Shown piece by piece: positions 47,425 through 58,823 of a stretch of 64,000 nucleotides of DNA (the first letter of the stretch is position 1; every line of letters begins with the position of its first letter). Made by a program: the position numbers and the translations under genes. The stretch spans positions 116,221,318-116,285,317 of the forward strand of contig CM058239.1 of the NCBI GenBank assembly GCA_030180135.1, in the 5' to 3' direction. The notes below the pieces were generated by a model that was not told the DNA's origin, did no database searches, and saw only the letters and a program-made list of their open reading frames with translations. Source of the DNA: Orychophragmus violaceus. Taxonomy: Eukaryota; Streptophyta; Magnoliopsida; Brassicales; Brassicaceae.

Positions 47425-50215
47425 CTGGGTCATGGAAACTTGCATTTTTGCCTTAGAATCCTTCTCGGCAGTGCATCTGGTCAGGATAATCCATCCCGTT
47501 AGTCAGTATGGCCGAGATAGTCCTTTCCGTCAGTCCATTAGGAGGTTTTGGCCTTAGGATCCTTCCCCCGGTGGATAGAATCAGTTTATCCTATCCCGTC
47601 ATTGTTTTTTCCACCAATTTCTTCACCAGACCTCTTTGTTATCCATTTGAGAGGTTTGGGTCTTGATAGTTTCAAAAAAACTCGAGTCAATTTTTTCGGG
47701 TCAAGGAACCTTGGTTCTCAGTAGGTTATAACCTTCCCACGGTGTATAGACGGGTTTTTCGGGTCATTTGTTTTCCACCAATTTCTTCACCAGACCTCTT
47801 TTATATCCCATTTTAAGGGTTTTTGGTCATGATAGTTTCAAAAAAACTCGATCCAATTCTTCCTGGGTCATGGAAACTTGCATTTTGGCCTTAGAATCCT
47901 TCTCGGCTTTGCATCTGGTCAGGATAATCCATCACGTTAGTCAGTATTGCCGAGATAGTCCTTCCCGTCAGTTCGTTTCCATCCCGTTAGTCAGCATGGC
48001 CGAGATAGTCCACCACGTCAGTTCGTTTCCGTCCCGTCAGTCATTCTGGCCGCGAGAATGCTAGTCCTTTGTTGTTTTGGCCGAGGGATTCCACACCTTA
48101 CGTCATTAGGGTGGTTTTTTGGCCTTAGGATCCTTCCCGGCGGTTCATCCGGTCATGATAATCCATCCCGTCAATCAGTATGGCCGAGATATTCCTTCCC
48201 GTCAGTCCATTAGGAGGTTTTGGCCTTAGGATCCTTCTCGGCGGTGCATCTGGTCAGGATAATCCATCACGTCAGTCAGTATGGCCGAGATAGTCCTTCC
48301 GGTCAGTTCGTTTCCATCCCGTTAGTCAGTATGGCCGAGATAGTCCTTCACGTCAGTTCGTTTCCGTCCCGTCAGTCATTCTGGCCGCGAGAATGCTAGT
48401 CCTTTTGTTTTTTTGGCCGAGGGATTCCACACCTTACGTCATTTAGGTTGGTTTTTTGGCCTTAGGATCCTTCCCGGCGGTTCATCCGGTCATGATAATC
48501 CATCCCGTCAATCAGTATGGCCGAGATAGTCATTCCCGTCAGTTCGTTTCCATCCCGTTAGTCAGTATGGCCGAGATAGTCCTTCCCGTTAGTCAGTATG
48601 GCCGAGATAGTCCTTCACGTCAGTTCGTTTCCATCCCGTCTGTCATTCTAGCCGCGAGAATTCTAGTCCTTTGTTGTTTTGGCCGAGGGATTCCACACCT
48701 TACGTCATTTAGGGTGGTTTTTTGGCCTTAGGATCCTTCCCGGCGGTTCATCCGGTCATGATAATCCATCCCGTCAATCAGTATGGCCGAGATATTCCTT
48801 CCCGTCAGTCCATTAGGGGTTTTTGTCCTTAGGATCCTTCTCCCGGTGGATAGGATCAGTTTATCCTATCGTCATTGTTTTTTCCACCAATTTCTTCACC
48901 AGACCTCTTTGTTATCCATTTGAGAGCTTTGGGTCTTGATAGTTTCAAAAAAACTCGAGTCAATTTTTTTGGGTCAAGGAACCTTGGTTCTCGGTAGGCT
49001 ATAACCTTCCCACGGTGTATAGACGGGGTTTTCGGGTCATTTGTTTTCCACCAATTTCTTCACCAGACCTCTTTTATATCCCATTTTAAGGGTTTTGGTC
49101 ATGATAGTTTCAAAAAAACTCGATCCAATTCTACCTGGGTCATGGAAACTTGCATTTTGGCCTTAGAATCCTTCTCGGCGGTGCATCTGGTCAGGATAAT
49201 CCATCATGTCAGTCAGTATGGCCGAGATAGTCCTTCCCGTCAGTTCGTTTCCATCCCGTCAGTCAGTATGGCCGAGATAGTCATTCCCGTCAGTTCGTTT
49301 CCGTCCCGTCAGTCATTCTGGCCGCGAGAATGCTAGTCCTTTGTTGTTTTGGCCGAGGGATTCCACACCTTACGTCATTTAGGGTGGTTTTTTGGCCTTA
49401 GGATCCTTCCCGGCGGTTCATCCGGTCATGATAATCCATCCCGTCAATCAGTATGGCCGAGACAGTCCTTCCCGTCAGTCCATTAGGAGGTTTTGGCCTT
49501 AGGATCCTTCCCCCGGTGGATAGAATCAGTTTATCCTATCCCGTCATTGTTTTTTCCACCAATTTCTTCACCAGACCTCTTTTTTATCCATTTGAGAGGT
49601 TTGGGTCTTGATAGTTTCAAAAAAACTCGAGTCAATTTTTTCGGGTCAAGGAACCTTGGTTCTCGGTAGGCTATAACCTTCCCACGGTGTATAGACGGGT
49701 TTTTCGGGTCATTTGTTTTCCACCAATTTTTTCACCAGACCTCTTTTATATCCCATTTTAAGGGTTTTGGTCATGATAGTTTCAAAAAAACTCGATCCAA
49801 TTCTTCCAGGGTCATGGAAACTAGCATTTTGGCCTTAAAATCCTTCTCGGCGGTGCATCTGGTCAGGATAATCCATCACGTCAGTCCGTATGGCCGAGAT
49901 AGTCCTTCCCGTCAGTTCGTTTCCATCCCGTTAGTCAGTATGGCCGAGATAGTCCTTCACTTCAGTTCATTAGGAGGTTTTGGCCTTAGAATCCTTCTCG
50001 CCGGTGCATCTGGTCAGGATAATCCATCACGTCAGTCAGTATGGCCGAGATAGTCCTTCCCGTCAGTTCGTTTCCATCCCGTTAGTCAGTATGGCCGAGA
50101 TAGTCCTTCACGTCAGTTCGTTTCCGTCCTGTCAGTCATTCTGGCCGCGAGAATGCTAGTCCTTTTGTTTTTTTGGCCGAGGGATTCCACACCTTACGTC
50201 ATTTAGGGTGGTTTT
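47425..50215 (+). repeat. Satellite sub-block leading into the 1.9-kb repeat
   Basis: A, B, C and 50-bp modules. The landmark at 48456 recurs at 50216 (1760 bp), so this contains a shorter relative of the 1.9-kb unit that follows. Confidence 0.72.
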
Positions 50216-53200
50216 TTGGCCTTAGGATCCTTCCCGGCGGTTCATCCGGTCATGATAATCCATCCCGTCAATCAGTATGGCCGAGATAGTCATTCCCGTC
50301 AGTTCGTTTCCATCCCGTTAGTCAGTATGGCTGAGATAGTCCTTCCCGTTAGTCAGTATGGCCGAGATAGTCCTTCACGTCAGTTCGTTTCCATCCCGTC
50401 AGTCATTCTAGCCACGAGAATGCTAGTCCTTTGTTGTTTTGGCCGAGGGATTCCACACCTTACGTCATTTAGGGTGGTTTTTTGGCCTTAGGATCCTTCC
50501 CGGCGGTTCATCCGGTCATGATAATCCATCCCGTCAATCAGTATGGCCGAGATATTCCTTCCCGTCAGTCCATTAGGGGTTTTTGGCCTTAAGATCCTTC
50601 TCCCGGTGGATAGGATCAGTTTATCCTATCCCGTCATTGTTTTTTCCACCAATTTCTTCACCAGACCTCTTTGTTATCCATTTGAGAGGTTTGGGTCTTG
50701 ATAGTTTCAAAAAAACTCGAGTCAATTTTTTCGGGTCAAGGAACCTTGGTTCTTGGTAGGCTATAACCTTCCCACGGTGTATAGACGGGTTTTTCGGGTC
50801 ATTTTTTTTCCACCAATTTCTTCACCAGACCTCTTTTAGATCCCATTTTAAGGGTTTTGGTCATGATAGTTTCAAAAAAACTCGATCCAATTCTTCCTGG
50901 GTCATGGAAACTTGCATTTTGGTCTTAGAATCCTTCTCGGCGGTGCATCTTGACAGGATAATCCATCACGTCAGTCAGTATGGCCGAGATAGTCCTTCCC
51001 GTCAGTTCGTTTCCATCCCGTTAGTCAGTATGGCCGAGATAGTCCTTCACGTCAGTTCATTAGGAGGTTTTGGCCTTAGAATCCTTCTCGGCGGTGCATC
51101 TGGTCAGGATAATCCATCACGTCAGTCAGTATGGCCGAGATAGTCCTTCCCGTCAGTTCGTTTCCATCCCGTCAGTCAGTATGGCCGAGATAGTCATTCT
51201 TGTTAGTTCGTTTCCGTTCCGTCAGTCATTCTGGCCGCGAGAATGCTAGTCCTTTGTTGTTTTGGCCGAGGGATTCCACACCTTACGTCATTTAGGGTGG
51301 TTTTTTGGCCTTAGGATCCTTCCCGGCGATTGCATCCGGTCATGATAATCCATCCCGTCAGTCAGTATGGCCGAGATAGTCCTTCACGTCAGTTCATTAG
51401 GAGGTTTTGGCCTTAGGATCCTTCCCCCGGTGGATAGAATCAGTTTATCCTATCCCGTCATTGTTTTTTCCACCAATTTCTTCACCAGACCTCTTTGCTA
51501 TCCATTTAAGAGGTTTGGGTCCTGATAGTTTCAAAAAAACTCGAGTCAATTTTTTCGGGTCAAGGAACCTTGGTTCTCGGTAGGCTATAACCTTCCCACG
51601 GTGTATAGACGGGTTTTTCGGGTCATTTTTTTTCCACCAATTTCTTCACCAGACCTCTTTTATATCCCATTTTAAGGGTTTTGGTCATGATAGTTTCAAA
51701 AAAACTCGATCCAATTCTTCCTGGGTCATGGAAACTTGCATTTTGGTCTTAGAATCCTTCTCGGCGGTGCATCTTGTCAGGAAAATCCATCACGTCAGTC
51801 AGTATGGCCGAGATAGTCCTTCCCGTCAGTTCGTTTCCATCCCGTTAGTCAGTATGGCCGAGATAGTCCTTCACTTCAGTTCATTAGGAGGTTTTGGCCT
51901 TAGAATCCTTCTCGGCGGTGCATCTGGTCAGGATAATCCATCACGTCAGTCAGTATGGCCGAGATAGTCCTTCCCGTCAGTTCGTTTCCATCCCGTTAGT
52001 CAGTATGGCCGAGATAGTCCTTCACGTCAGTTCGTTTCCATCCCGTCAGTCATTCTGGCCGCTAGAATGCTAGTCCTTTTGTTTTTTTGGCCGAGGGATT
52101 CCACACCTTACGTCATTTAGGGTAGTTTTTTGGCCTTAGGATCCTTCCCGGCGGTTCATCCGGTCATGATAATCCATCCCGTCAATCAGTATGGCCGAGA
52201 TAGTCATTCCCGTCAGTTCGTTTCCATCCCGTTAGTCAGTATGGCTGAGATAGTCCTTCCCGTTAGTCAGTATGGCCGATATAGTCCTTCACGTCAGTTC
52301 GTTTCCATCCCGTCAGTCATTCTAGCCGCGAGAATGCTAGTCCTTTGTTGTTTTGGCCGAGGGACTCCACACCTTACGTCATTTAGGGTGGTTTTTGGCC
52401 TTAGGATCCTTCCCGGCGGTTCATCCGGTCATGATAATCCATCCCGTCAATTAGTATGGCCGAGATATTCCTTCCCGTCAGTCCATTAGGGGTTTTTGGC
52501 CTTAAGATCCTTCTCCCGTTGGATAGGATCAGTTTATCCTATCCCGTCATTGTTTTTTCCACCAATTTCTTCACCAGACCTCTTTGTTATCCATTTGAGA
52601 GGTTTGGGTCTTGATAGTTTCAAAAAAACTCGAGTCAATTTTTTCGGGTCAAGGAACCTTGGTTCTTGGTAGGCTATAACCTTCCCACGGTGTATAGACG
52701 GGTTTTTCGGGTCATTTTTTTTCCACCAATTTCTTCACCAGACCTCTTTTATATCCCATTTTAAGGGTTTTGGTCATGATAGTTTCGAAAAAACTCGATC
52801 CAATTCTTCCTGGGTCATGGAAACTTGCATTTTGGTCTTAGAATCCTTCTCGGTGGTGCATCTTGACAGGATAATCCATCACGTCAGTCAGTATGGCTGA
52901 GATAGTCCTTCCCGTCAGTTCGTTTCCATCCCGTTAGTCAGTATGGCCGAGATAGTCCTTCACGTCAGTTCATTAGGAGGTTTTGGCCTTAGAATCCTTC
53001 TCGGCGGTGCATCTGGTCAGGATAATCCATCACGTCAGTCAGTATGGCCGAGATAGTCCTTCCCGTCAGTTCGTTTCCATCCCGTCAGTCAGTATGGCCG
53101 AGATAGTCATTCTCGTTAGTTCGTTTCCGTTCCGTCAGTCATTCTGGCCGCGAGAATGCTAGTCCTTTGTTGTTTTGGCCGAGGGATTCCACACCTTACG

Positions 53201-56200
53201 TCATTTAGGGTGGTTTTTTGGCCTTAGGATCCTTCCCGGCGATTGCATCCGGTCATGATAATCCATCCCGTCAGTCAGTATGGCCGAGATAATCCTTCAC
53301 GTTAGTTCATTAGGAGGTTTTGGCCTTAGGATCCTTCCCCCGGTGGATAGAATCAGTTTATCCTATCCCGTCATTGTTTTTTCCACCAATTTCTTCACCA
53401 GACCTCTTTGCTATCCATTTAAGAGGTTTGGGTCCTGATAGTTTCAAAAAAACTCGAGTCAATTTTTTCGGGTCAAGGAACCTTGGTTCTCGGTAGGCTA
53501 TAACCTTCCCACGGTGTATAGACGGGTTTTTCGGGTCATTTGTTTTCCACCAATTTCTTCACCAGACCTCTTTTATATCCCATTTTAAGGGTTTTGGTCA
53601 TGATAGTTTCAAAAAAACTCGATCCAATTCTTCCTGGGTCATGGAAACTTGCATTTTGGTCTTAGAATCCTTCTCGGCGGTGCATCTTGTCAGGAAAATC
53701 CATCACGTCAGTCAGTATGGCCGAGATAGTCCTTCCCGTCAGTTTGTTTCCATCCCGTTAGTCAGTATGGCCGAGATAGTCCTTCACTTCAGTTCATTAG
53801 GAGGTTTTGGCCTTAGAATCCTTCTCGGCGGTGCATCTGGTCAGGATAATCCATCACGTCAGTCAGTATGGCCGAGATAGTCCTTCCCGTCAGTTCGTTT
53901 CCATCCCGTTAGTCAGTATGGCCGAGATAGTCCTTCACGTCAGTTCGTTTCCGTCCCGTCAGTCATTCTGGCCGCGAGAATGCTAGTCCTTTTGTTTTTT
54001 TGGCCGAGGGATTCCACACCTTACGTCATTTAGGGTGGTTTTTTGGCCTTAGGATCCTTCCCGGCGGTTCATCCGGTCATGATAATCCATCCCGTCAATC
54101 AGTATGGCCGATATAGTCATTCCCGTCAGTTCGTTTCCATCCCGTTAGTCAGTATGGCTGAGATAGTCCTTCCCGTTAGTCAGTATGGCCGAGATAGTCC
54201 TTCACGTCAGTTCGTTTCCATCCCGTCAGTCATTCTAGCCGCGAGAATGCTAGTCCTTTGTTGTTTTGGCCGAGGGATTCCACACCTTACGTCATTTAGG
54301 GTGGTTTTTTGGCCTTAGGATCCTTCCCGGCGGTTCATCCGGTCATGATAATCCATCCCGTCAATTAGTATGGCCGAGATATTCCTTCCCGTCAGTCCAT
54401 TAGGGGTTTTTGGCCTTAAGATCCTTCTCCCGGTGGATAGGATCAGTTTATCCTATCCCGTCATTGTTTTTTCCACCAATTTCTTCACCAGACCTCTTTG
54501 TTATCCATTTGAGAGGTTTGGGTCTTGATAGTTTCAAAAAAACTCGAGTCAATTTTTTCGGGTCAAGGAACCTTGGTTCTTGGTAGGCTATAACCTTCCC
54601 ACGGTGTATAGACGGGTTTTTCGGGTCATTTGTTTTCCACCAATTTCTTCACCAGACCTCTTTTATATCCCATTTTAAGGGTTTTGGTCATGATAGTTTC
54701 AAAAAAACTCGATCCAATTCTTCCTGGGTCATGGAAACTTGCATTTTGGTCTTAGAATCCTTCTCGGCGGTGCATCTTGACAGGATAATCCATCACGTCA
54801 GTCAGTATGGCTGAGATAGTCCTTCCCGTTAGTTCGTTTCCATCCCGTTAGTCAGTATGGCCGAGATAGTCCTTCACGTCAGTTCATTAGGAGGTTTTGG
54901 CCTTAGAATCCTTCTCGGCGGTTCATCTGGTCAGGATAATCCATCACGTCAGTCAGTATGGCCGAGATAGTCCTTCCCGTCAGTTCGTTTCCATCCCGTC
55001 AGTCAGTATGGCCGAGATAGTCATTCTCGTTAGTTCGTTTCCGTTCCGTCAGTCATTCTGGCCGCGAGAATGCTAGTCCTTTGTTATTTTGGCCGAGGGA
55101 TTCCACACCTTACGTCATTTAGGGTGGTTTTTTGGCCTTAGGATCCTTCCCGGCGATTGCATCCGGTCATGATAATCCATCCCGTCAGTCAGTATGGCCG
55201 AGATAGTCCTTCACGTTAGTTCATTAGGAGGTTTTGGCCTTAGGATCCTTCCCCCGGTGGATAGAATCAGTTTATCCTATCCCGTCATTGTTTTTTCCAC
55301 CAATTTCTTCACCAGACCTCTTTGCTATCCATTTAAGAGGTTTGGGTCCTGATAGTTTCAAAAAAACTCGAGTCAATTTTTTCGGGTCAAGGAACCTTGG
55401 TTCTCGGTAGGCTATAACCTTCCCACGGTGTATAGACGGGTTTTTCGGGTCATTTGTTTTCCACCAATTTCTTCACCAGACCTCTTTTATATCCCATTTT
55501 AAGGGTTTTGGTCATGATAGTTTCAAAAAAACTCGATCCAATTCTTCCTGGGTCATGGAAACTTGCATTTTGGTCTTAGAATCCTTCTCGGCGGTGCATC
55601 TTGTCAGGAAAATCCATCACGTCAGTCAGTATGGCCGAGATAGTCCTTCCCGTCAGTTCGTTTCCATCCCGTTAGTCAGTATGGCCGAGATAGTCCTTCA
55701 CGTTAGTTCATTAGGAGGTTTTGGCCTTAGAATCCTTCTCGGCGGTGCATCTGGTCTGGCCGAGGGATTCCACACCTTACGTCATTTAGGGTGGTTTTTT
55801 GGCCTTAGGATCCTTCCCGGCGGTTCATCCGGTCATGATAATCCATCCCGTCAATCAGTATGGCCGAGATAGTAATTCCCGTCAGTTCGTTTCCATCCCG
55901 TTAGTCAGTATGGCTGAGATAGTCCTTCCCGTTAGTCAGTATGGCCGAGATAGTCCTTCACGTCAGTTCGTTTCCATCCCGTCAGTCATTCTAGCCGCGA
56001 GAATGCTAGTCCTTTGTTGTTTTGGCCGAGGGATTCCACACCTTACGTCATTTAGGGTGGTTTTTTGGCCTTAGGATCCTTCCCGACGGTTCATCCGGTC
56101 ATGATAATCCATCCCGTCAATTAGTATGGCCGAGATATTCCTTCCCGTCAGTCCATTAGGGGTTTTTGGCCTTAAGATCCTTCTCCCGGTGGATAGGATC

Positions 56201-56544
56201 AGTTTATCCTATCCCGTCATTGTTTTTTCCACCAATTTCTTCACCAGACCTCTTTGTTATCCATTTGAGAGGTTTGGGTCTTGATAGTTTCAAAAAAACT
56301 CGAGTCAATTTTTTCGGGTCAAGGAACCTTGGTTCTTGGTAGGCTATAACCTTCCCACGGTGTATAGACGGGTTTTTCGGGTCATTTGTTTTCCACCAAT
56401 TTCTTCACCAGACCTCTTTTATATCCCATTTTAAGGGTTTTGGTCATGATAGTTTAAAAAAAACTCGATCCAATTCTTCCTGGGTCATGGAAACTTGCAT
56501 TTTGGTCTTAGAATCCTTCTCGGCGGTGCATCTTGACAGGATAA
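50216..56544 (+). repeat. 1.91-kb higher-order repeat, three copies plus part
   Basis: Copies start at 50216 (1914 bp), 52130 (1913 bp), 54043 (1756 bp) and 55799 (partial). Second markers at 51728, 53641 and 55555 confirm the periods (1913 and 1914 bp). Private variants include GCATCTTGACAGG, GCATCTTGTCAGGAAAATCC, GGTCCTGATAG and TTTGCTATCCATTTAAG. The third copy is short by 157 bp at about 55757. The last partial copy is cut by copia element 2. Confidence 0.82.
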
Positions 56545-57118
56545 TGTTGGAATTGTGTCCAGCAATCTCTGTACTGTCTCTATAACGTAAGAGTATGTCA
56601 GTGATCAGACATAAGTCATACAATACTGGGGGTCATGATGGCTTGCTAGGCATTTGGTCTCTATAACGTAAGAGTATGGAACGGCTTAGCATAAGTACGA
56701 CAAAAGTGCTAGGCATTTGTCGTACTAAGAGAGAAAGGTTAATGGGTCTGATTAAATAAGATTTAATCAGATTGGTGTTTTGGGCCCAAAAGCCCAAAAG
56801 GGAAAAGAAGGCTTTTATAAACTAAAAGCCAAGTCTTTTCTCCCTAACCCTAGCCTCCTTAGCCGCGCCTCTCTCTCTCTTCTGCGCCCCATCTCCTCGT
56901 GGTCTAGCAGCCAGTTTCCTGTGATTGCGTGTGTGAGCCTTTGGAGGATTCATCCCTTGGTGTATCTCCCTGATCTCTGACCTGTTCATCAATTCCGCTG
57001 CAACAAACAGGTAAAAGGTGAGATCATAATGTTTCTAAATAAGAACACCTAGATCTGATGCATGTTTAGGTTGATATCAATATGAGAATTGAATCAGGAT
57101 CAACTGAAACTTTCAACA
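56545..57118 (+). repeat. 5' LTR of copia element 2 (rearranged)
   Basis: 574 bp, from TGTTGGAATTG to CAACA. Compared with the 3' LTR, the 91 bp at 63733-63823 are replaced here by 28 bp (56650-56677). The replacement is a patchwork of two nearby LTR segments. Outside it only one substitution (CTTAGCATAAG against CTTAGCAGAAG) is visible in the shared part. The undisturbed LTR would be about 637 bp. Confidence 0.92.
56812..56822 (+). promoter_or_regulatory. Putative LTR TATA box of element 2
   Basis: CTTTTATAAAC lies 30 bp after a GGGCCCAAAAGCCC motif, with a CT-rich stretch (CTCTCTCTCTTC) about 50 bp downstream, a common layout in plant LTR promoters. The same sequence is in the 3' LTR near 63960. 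Confidence 0.55.
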
Positions 57119-57119
57119 G

Positions 57120-57131
57120 TGGTATCAGAGC
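57120..57131 (+). other. Primer binding site, initiator tRNA-Met
   Basis: TGGTATCAGAGC, continuing with CAGGTT, gives about 18 nt of complementarity to initiator tRNA-Met, longer than in element 1. It sits one base after the LTR end. Confidence 0.93.
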
Positions 57132-57289
57132 CAGGTTCTTAGGTTTCTTGTTTTAGATTCATTGTTTAGGTTGTTTAATCTGTTTAGAATTGTTTTTGAA
57201 TCAATTACTGATAAGATAAAACAGTTAAGAAACATAATTGAACCCTAAACACACAAGAAAAATCGCAAAACATGAGCTATATGACTCAG

Positions 57290-57620
57290 ATTTGCGATCG
57301 GCCACAGATGGATCGACCGGCTTGGCCGGTTGGTTTTACGGCCGAGAGGTATGGCCGGTTGGGTCGGGATCGGACGGTCGGAATCGGACGGTCGGGATCG
57401 GACGGTCGGGATGACCGGTTGGGTCGATCGGCCGAGTGATCGCACGGCGATCGCGTCCGATCGCGACGTCCCGATCGCGTCCCGGCTGTCGCGTGCGTCG
57501 CGTCCCGATCGCTCGGCGATCGTGGAGCGTCCGTCCGTGCTGCCTCGTACCGTCCCGCGTGACCGAGCGTACCGTCCGGCTGCCGTGTCGATCTCGGATC
57601 GATTGCGTGCGGCTTGACGG
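57290..57620. other. CpG-dense block in the leader of element 2
   Basis: Dominated by GATCG, CGTCC, CGGTCG and GCGTC words, far above the AT-rich surroundings. Three tandem 14-bp units (ATCGGACGGTCGG plus one base) occupy 57369-57410. Both strands are open over long stretches only because the low-complexity words lack stops. Element 1 has only a short, weaker counterpart near 38540-38640. Confidence 0.7.
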
Positions 57621-58128
57621 CTGACGTGGTTGCGTAAAACTTACGATTAGGTCGTAATCGGTTTACGTGATCAGTCGGTTCGTTTCGGTTAATGGTTCGG
57701 TTTAAAACTTGATTAAAAATCAAAGTTTCGGTTTAATAAACAGATTTAATAATTTTATTAAGTCTGGTTAAACCGGGATAAGAAATCCAAAGTCGAAAAT
57801 TGGATTTAGTGCCTAAACCAGGAATTTCTAATTTGATTTGGTTGGACCAAATAAATTGAGAAAATCCGGTTTAGTAAATAACCGGTTGACAATTGTGGTC
57901 ATCGTAGTAATTAAAATTTGGTTAGACCAGTTTTAATGAACCAGACCGGTTATGTCAATTAATTGGACAATTGGGTCATGTCTTGGACATGGACCAATTC
58001 TTGGGCCTCGGGCCAAGAAGTTAAAACAATTGGGCCAATTATTTGAGTCTTTCTTCAGATAAATTTAAAATTTATTTTATAATATTATAAAGTCGATTTT
58101 AAATTAAAGTTTCCGAAATTTTATAATT

Positions 58129-58273
58129 AGAAAGTTTCTTAAAATAGAAGTTTCTGAATTTGCGGGTTTTGGATTTTAAAGAAGTTTCTAAAGTTAGAAA
58201 GTTTCCGGTTTTAGAAAGTTTCCAATTTTAGAAAGTTTCTATAAATGGTAGGTTTCCATAAATAGAAAGTTTC
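58129..58273 (+). repeat. 17-bp-spaced AGAAAGTTTC repeat in leader
   Basis: AGAAAGTTTC occurs exactly at 58129, 58196, 58213, 58230 and 58264; spacings of 17 and 34 bp show a 17-bp tandem unit. GAAGTTTC variants lie at 58147 and 58181. Element 1 has one exact copy at 39123, so the repeat expanded in element 2. Confidence 0.75.
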
Positions 58274-58823
58274 CCGAAATAGTAATCTTCTATTTTGGGA
58301 ATGAATTTTAATAAACCTACGAACCTCAAATAATATCAAGCGTTGGATGTCTTGTCCAGGCTATGTCAGCTGTCAAAGCCCATTCAATTGCATTCATGGC
58401 CTTACAGTGTGAGGATGTCTGCTTTTGCGTGGGTAAGACGGTTTGTGATTCATAAATGTCATTGGGAGTCCCAGACATTAATGATTACATGACTGTATAG
58501 TCTGGTTTTCTTGACTAGGCCATCGGGAGTCCCGGGCCTTGAGACATCAGAGTGGATTGGGCCTCGGGCCCAGATTCACAACCAAGAGTTATATCACGGA
58601 TATAATTAGCCGATATAGGGCTTACCGATATAAGCTAAGGTTGGGTGACGGCCAGTGGCCCACTTTAATCTTAGTTATATGTGGATCTTGGAATCATTAT
58701 ATTCTATTGAGGGTAACTTATGTTATTGAATATAATGCATGATTAATCATATTATCTTTTAATACGAGATTAATCATTTTGAACATTTAACTAATAACCT
58801 TTTTATTTATATATATTTCAGAT

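Larger units (their letters stand above)
44572..56544 (+). repeat. Satellite array II (continuation of array I)
   Basis: The same modules resume directly after the 3' target-site duplication of copia element 1. Joining 37276 to 44572 restores the module C phrase TTCATCCGGTCATGATAATC, so arrays I and II were one array before the insertion. This half is rich in module C and 50-bp sub-repeats and carries a 1.9-kb higher-order repeat from about 50216. It ends at the 5' LTR of copia element 2, inside a module A unit. No gene is visible. Confidence 0.96.
57132..58823 (+). other. Leader (5' UTR) of copia element 2
   Basis: 1.69 kb without a credible gene. 57290-57620 is GC- and CpG-rich. From about 57830 it is homologous to the leader of element 1. 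58129-58273 holds a 17-bp-spaced repeat of AGAAAGTTTC. GGGAGTCCC occurs at 58464 and 58525, and GGCCAGTGGCC at 58650, matching element 1 in spacing. Confidence 0.75.

Noticed and set aside
57286..57723. 145-codon minus-strand frame and overlapping plus-strand frames in the leader of element 2
   Set aside because: They lie in CpG-dense low-complexity sequence that lacks stops on both strands, show no domain, and are not conserved in element 1.
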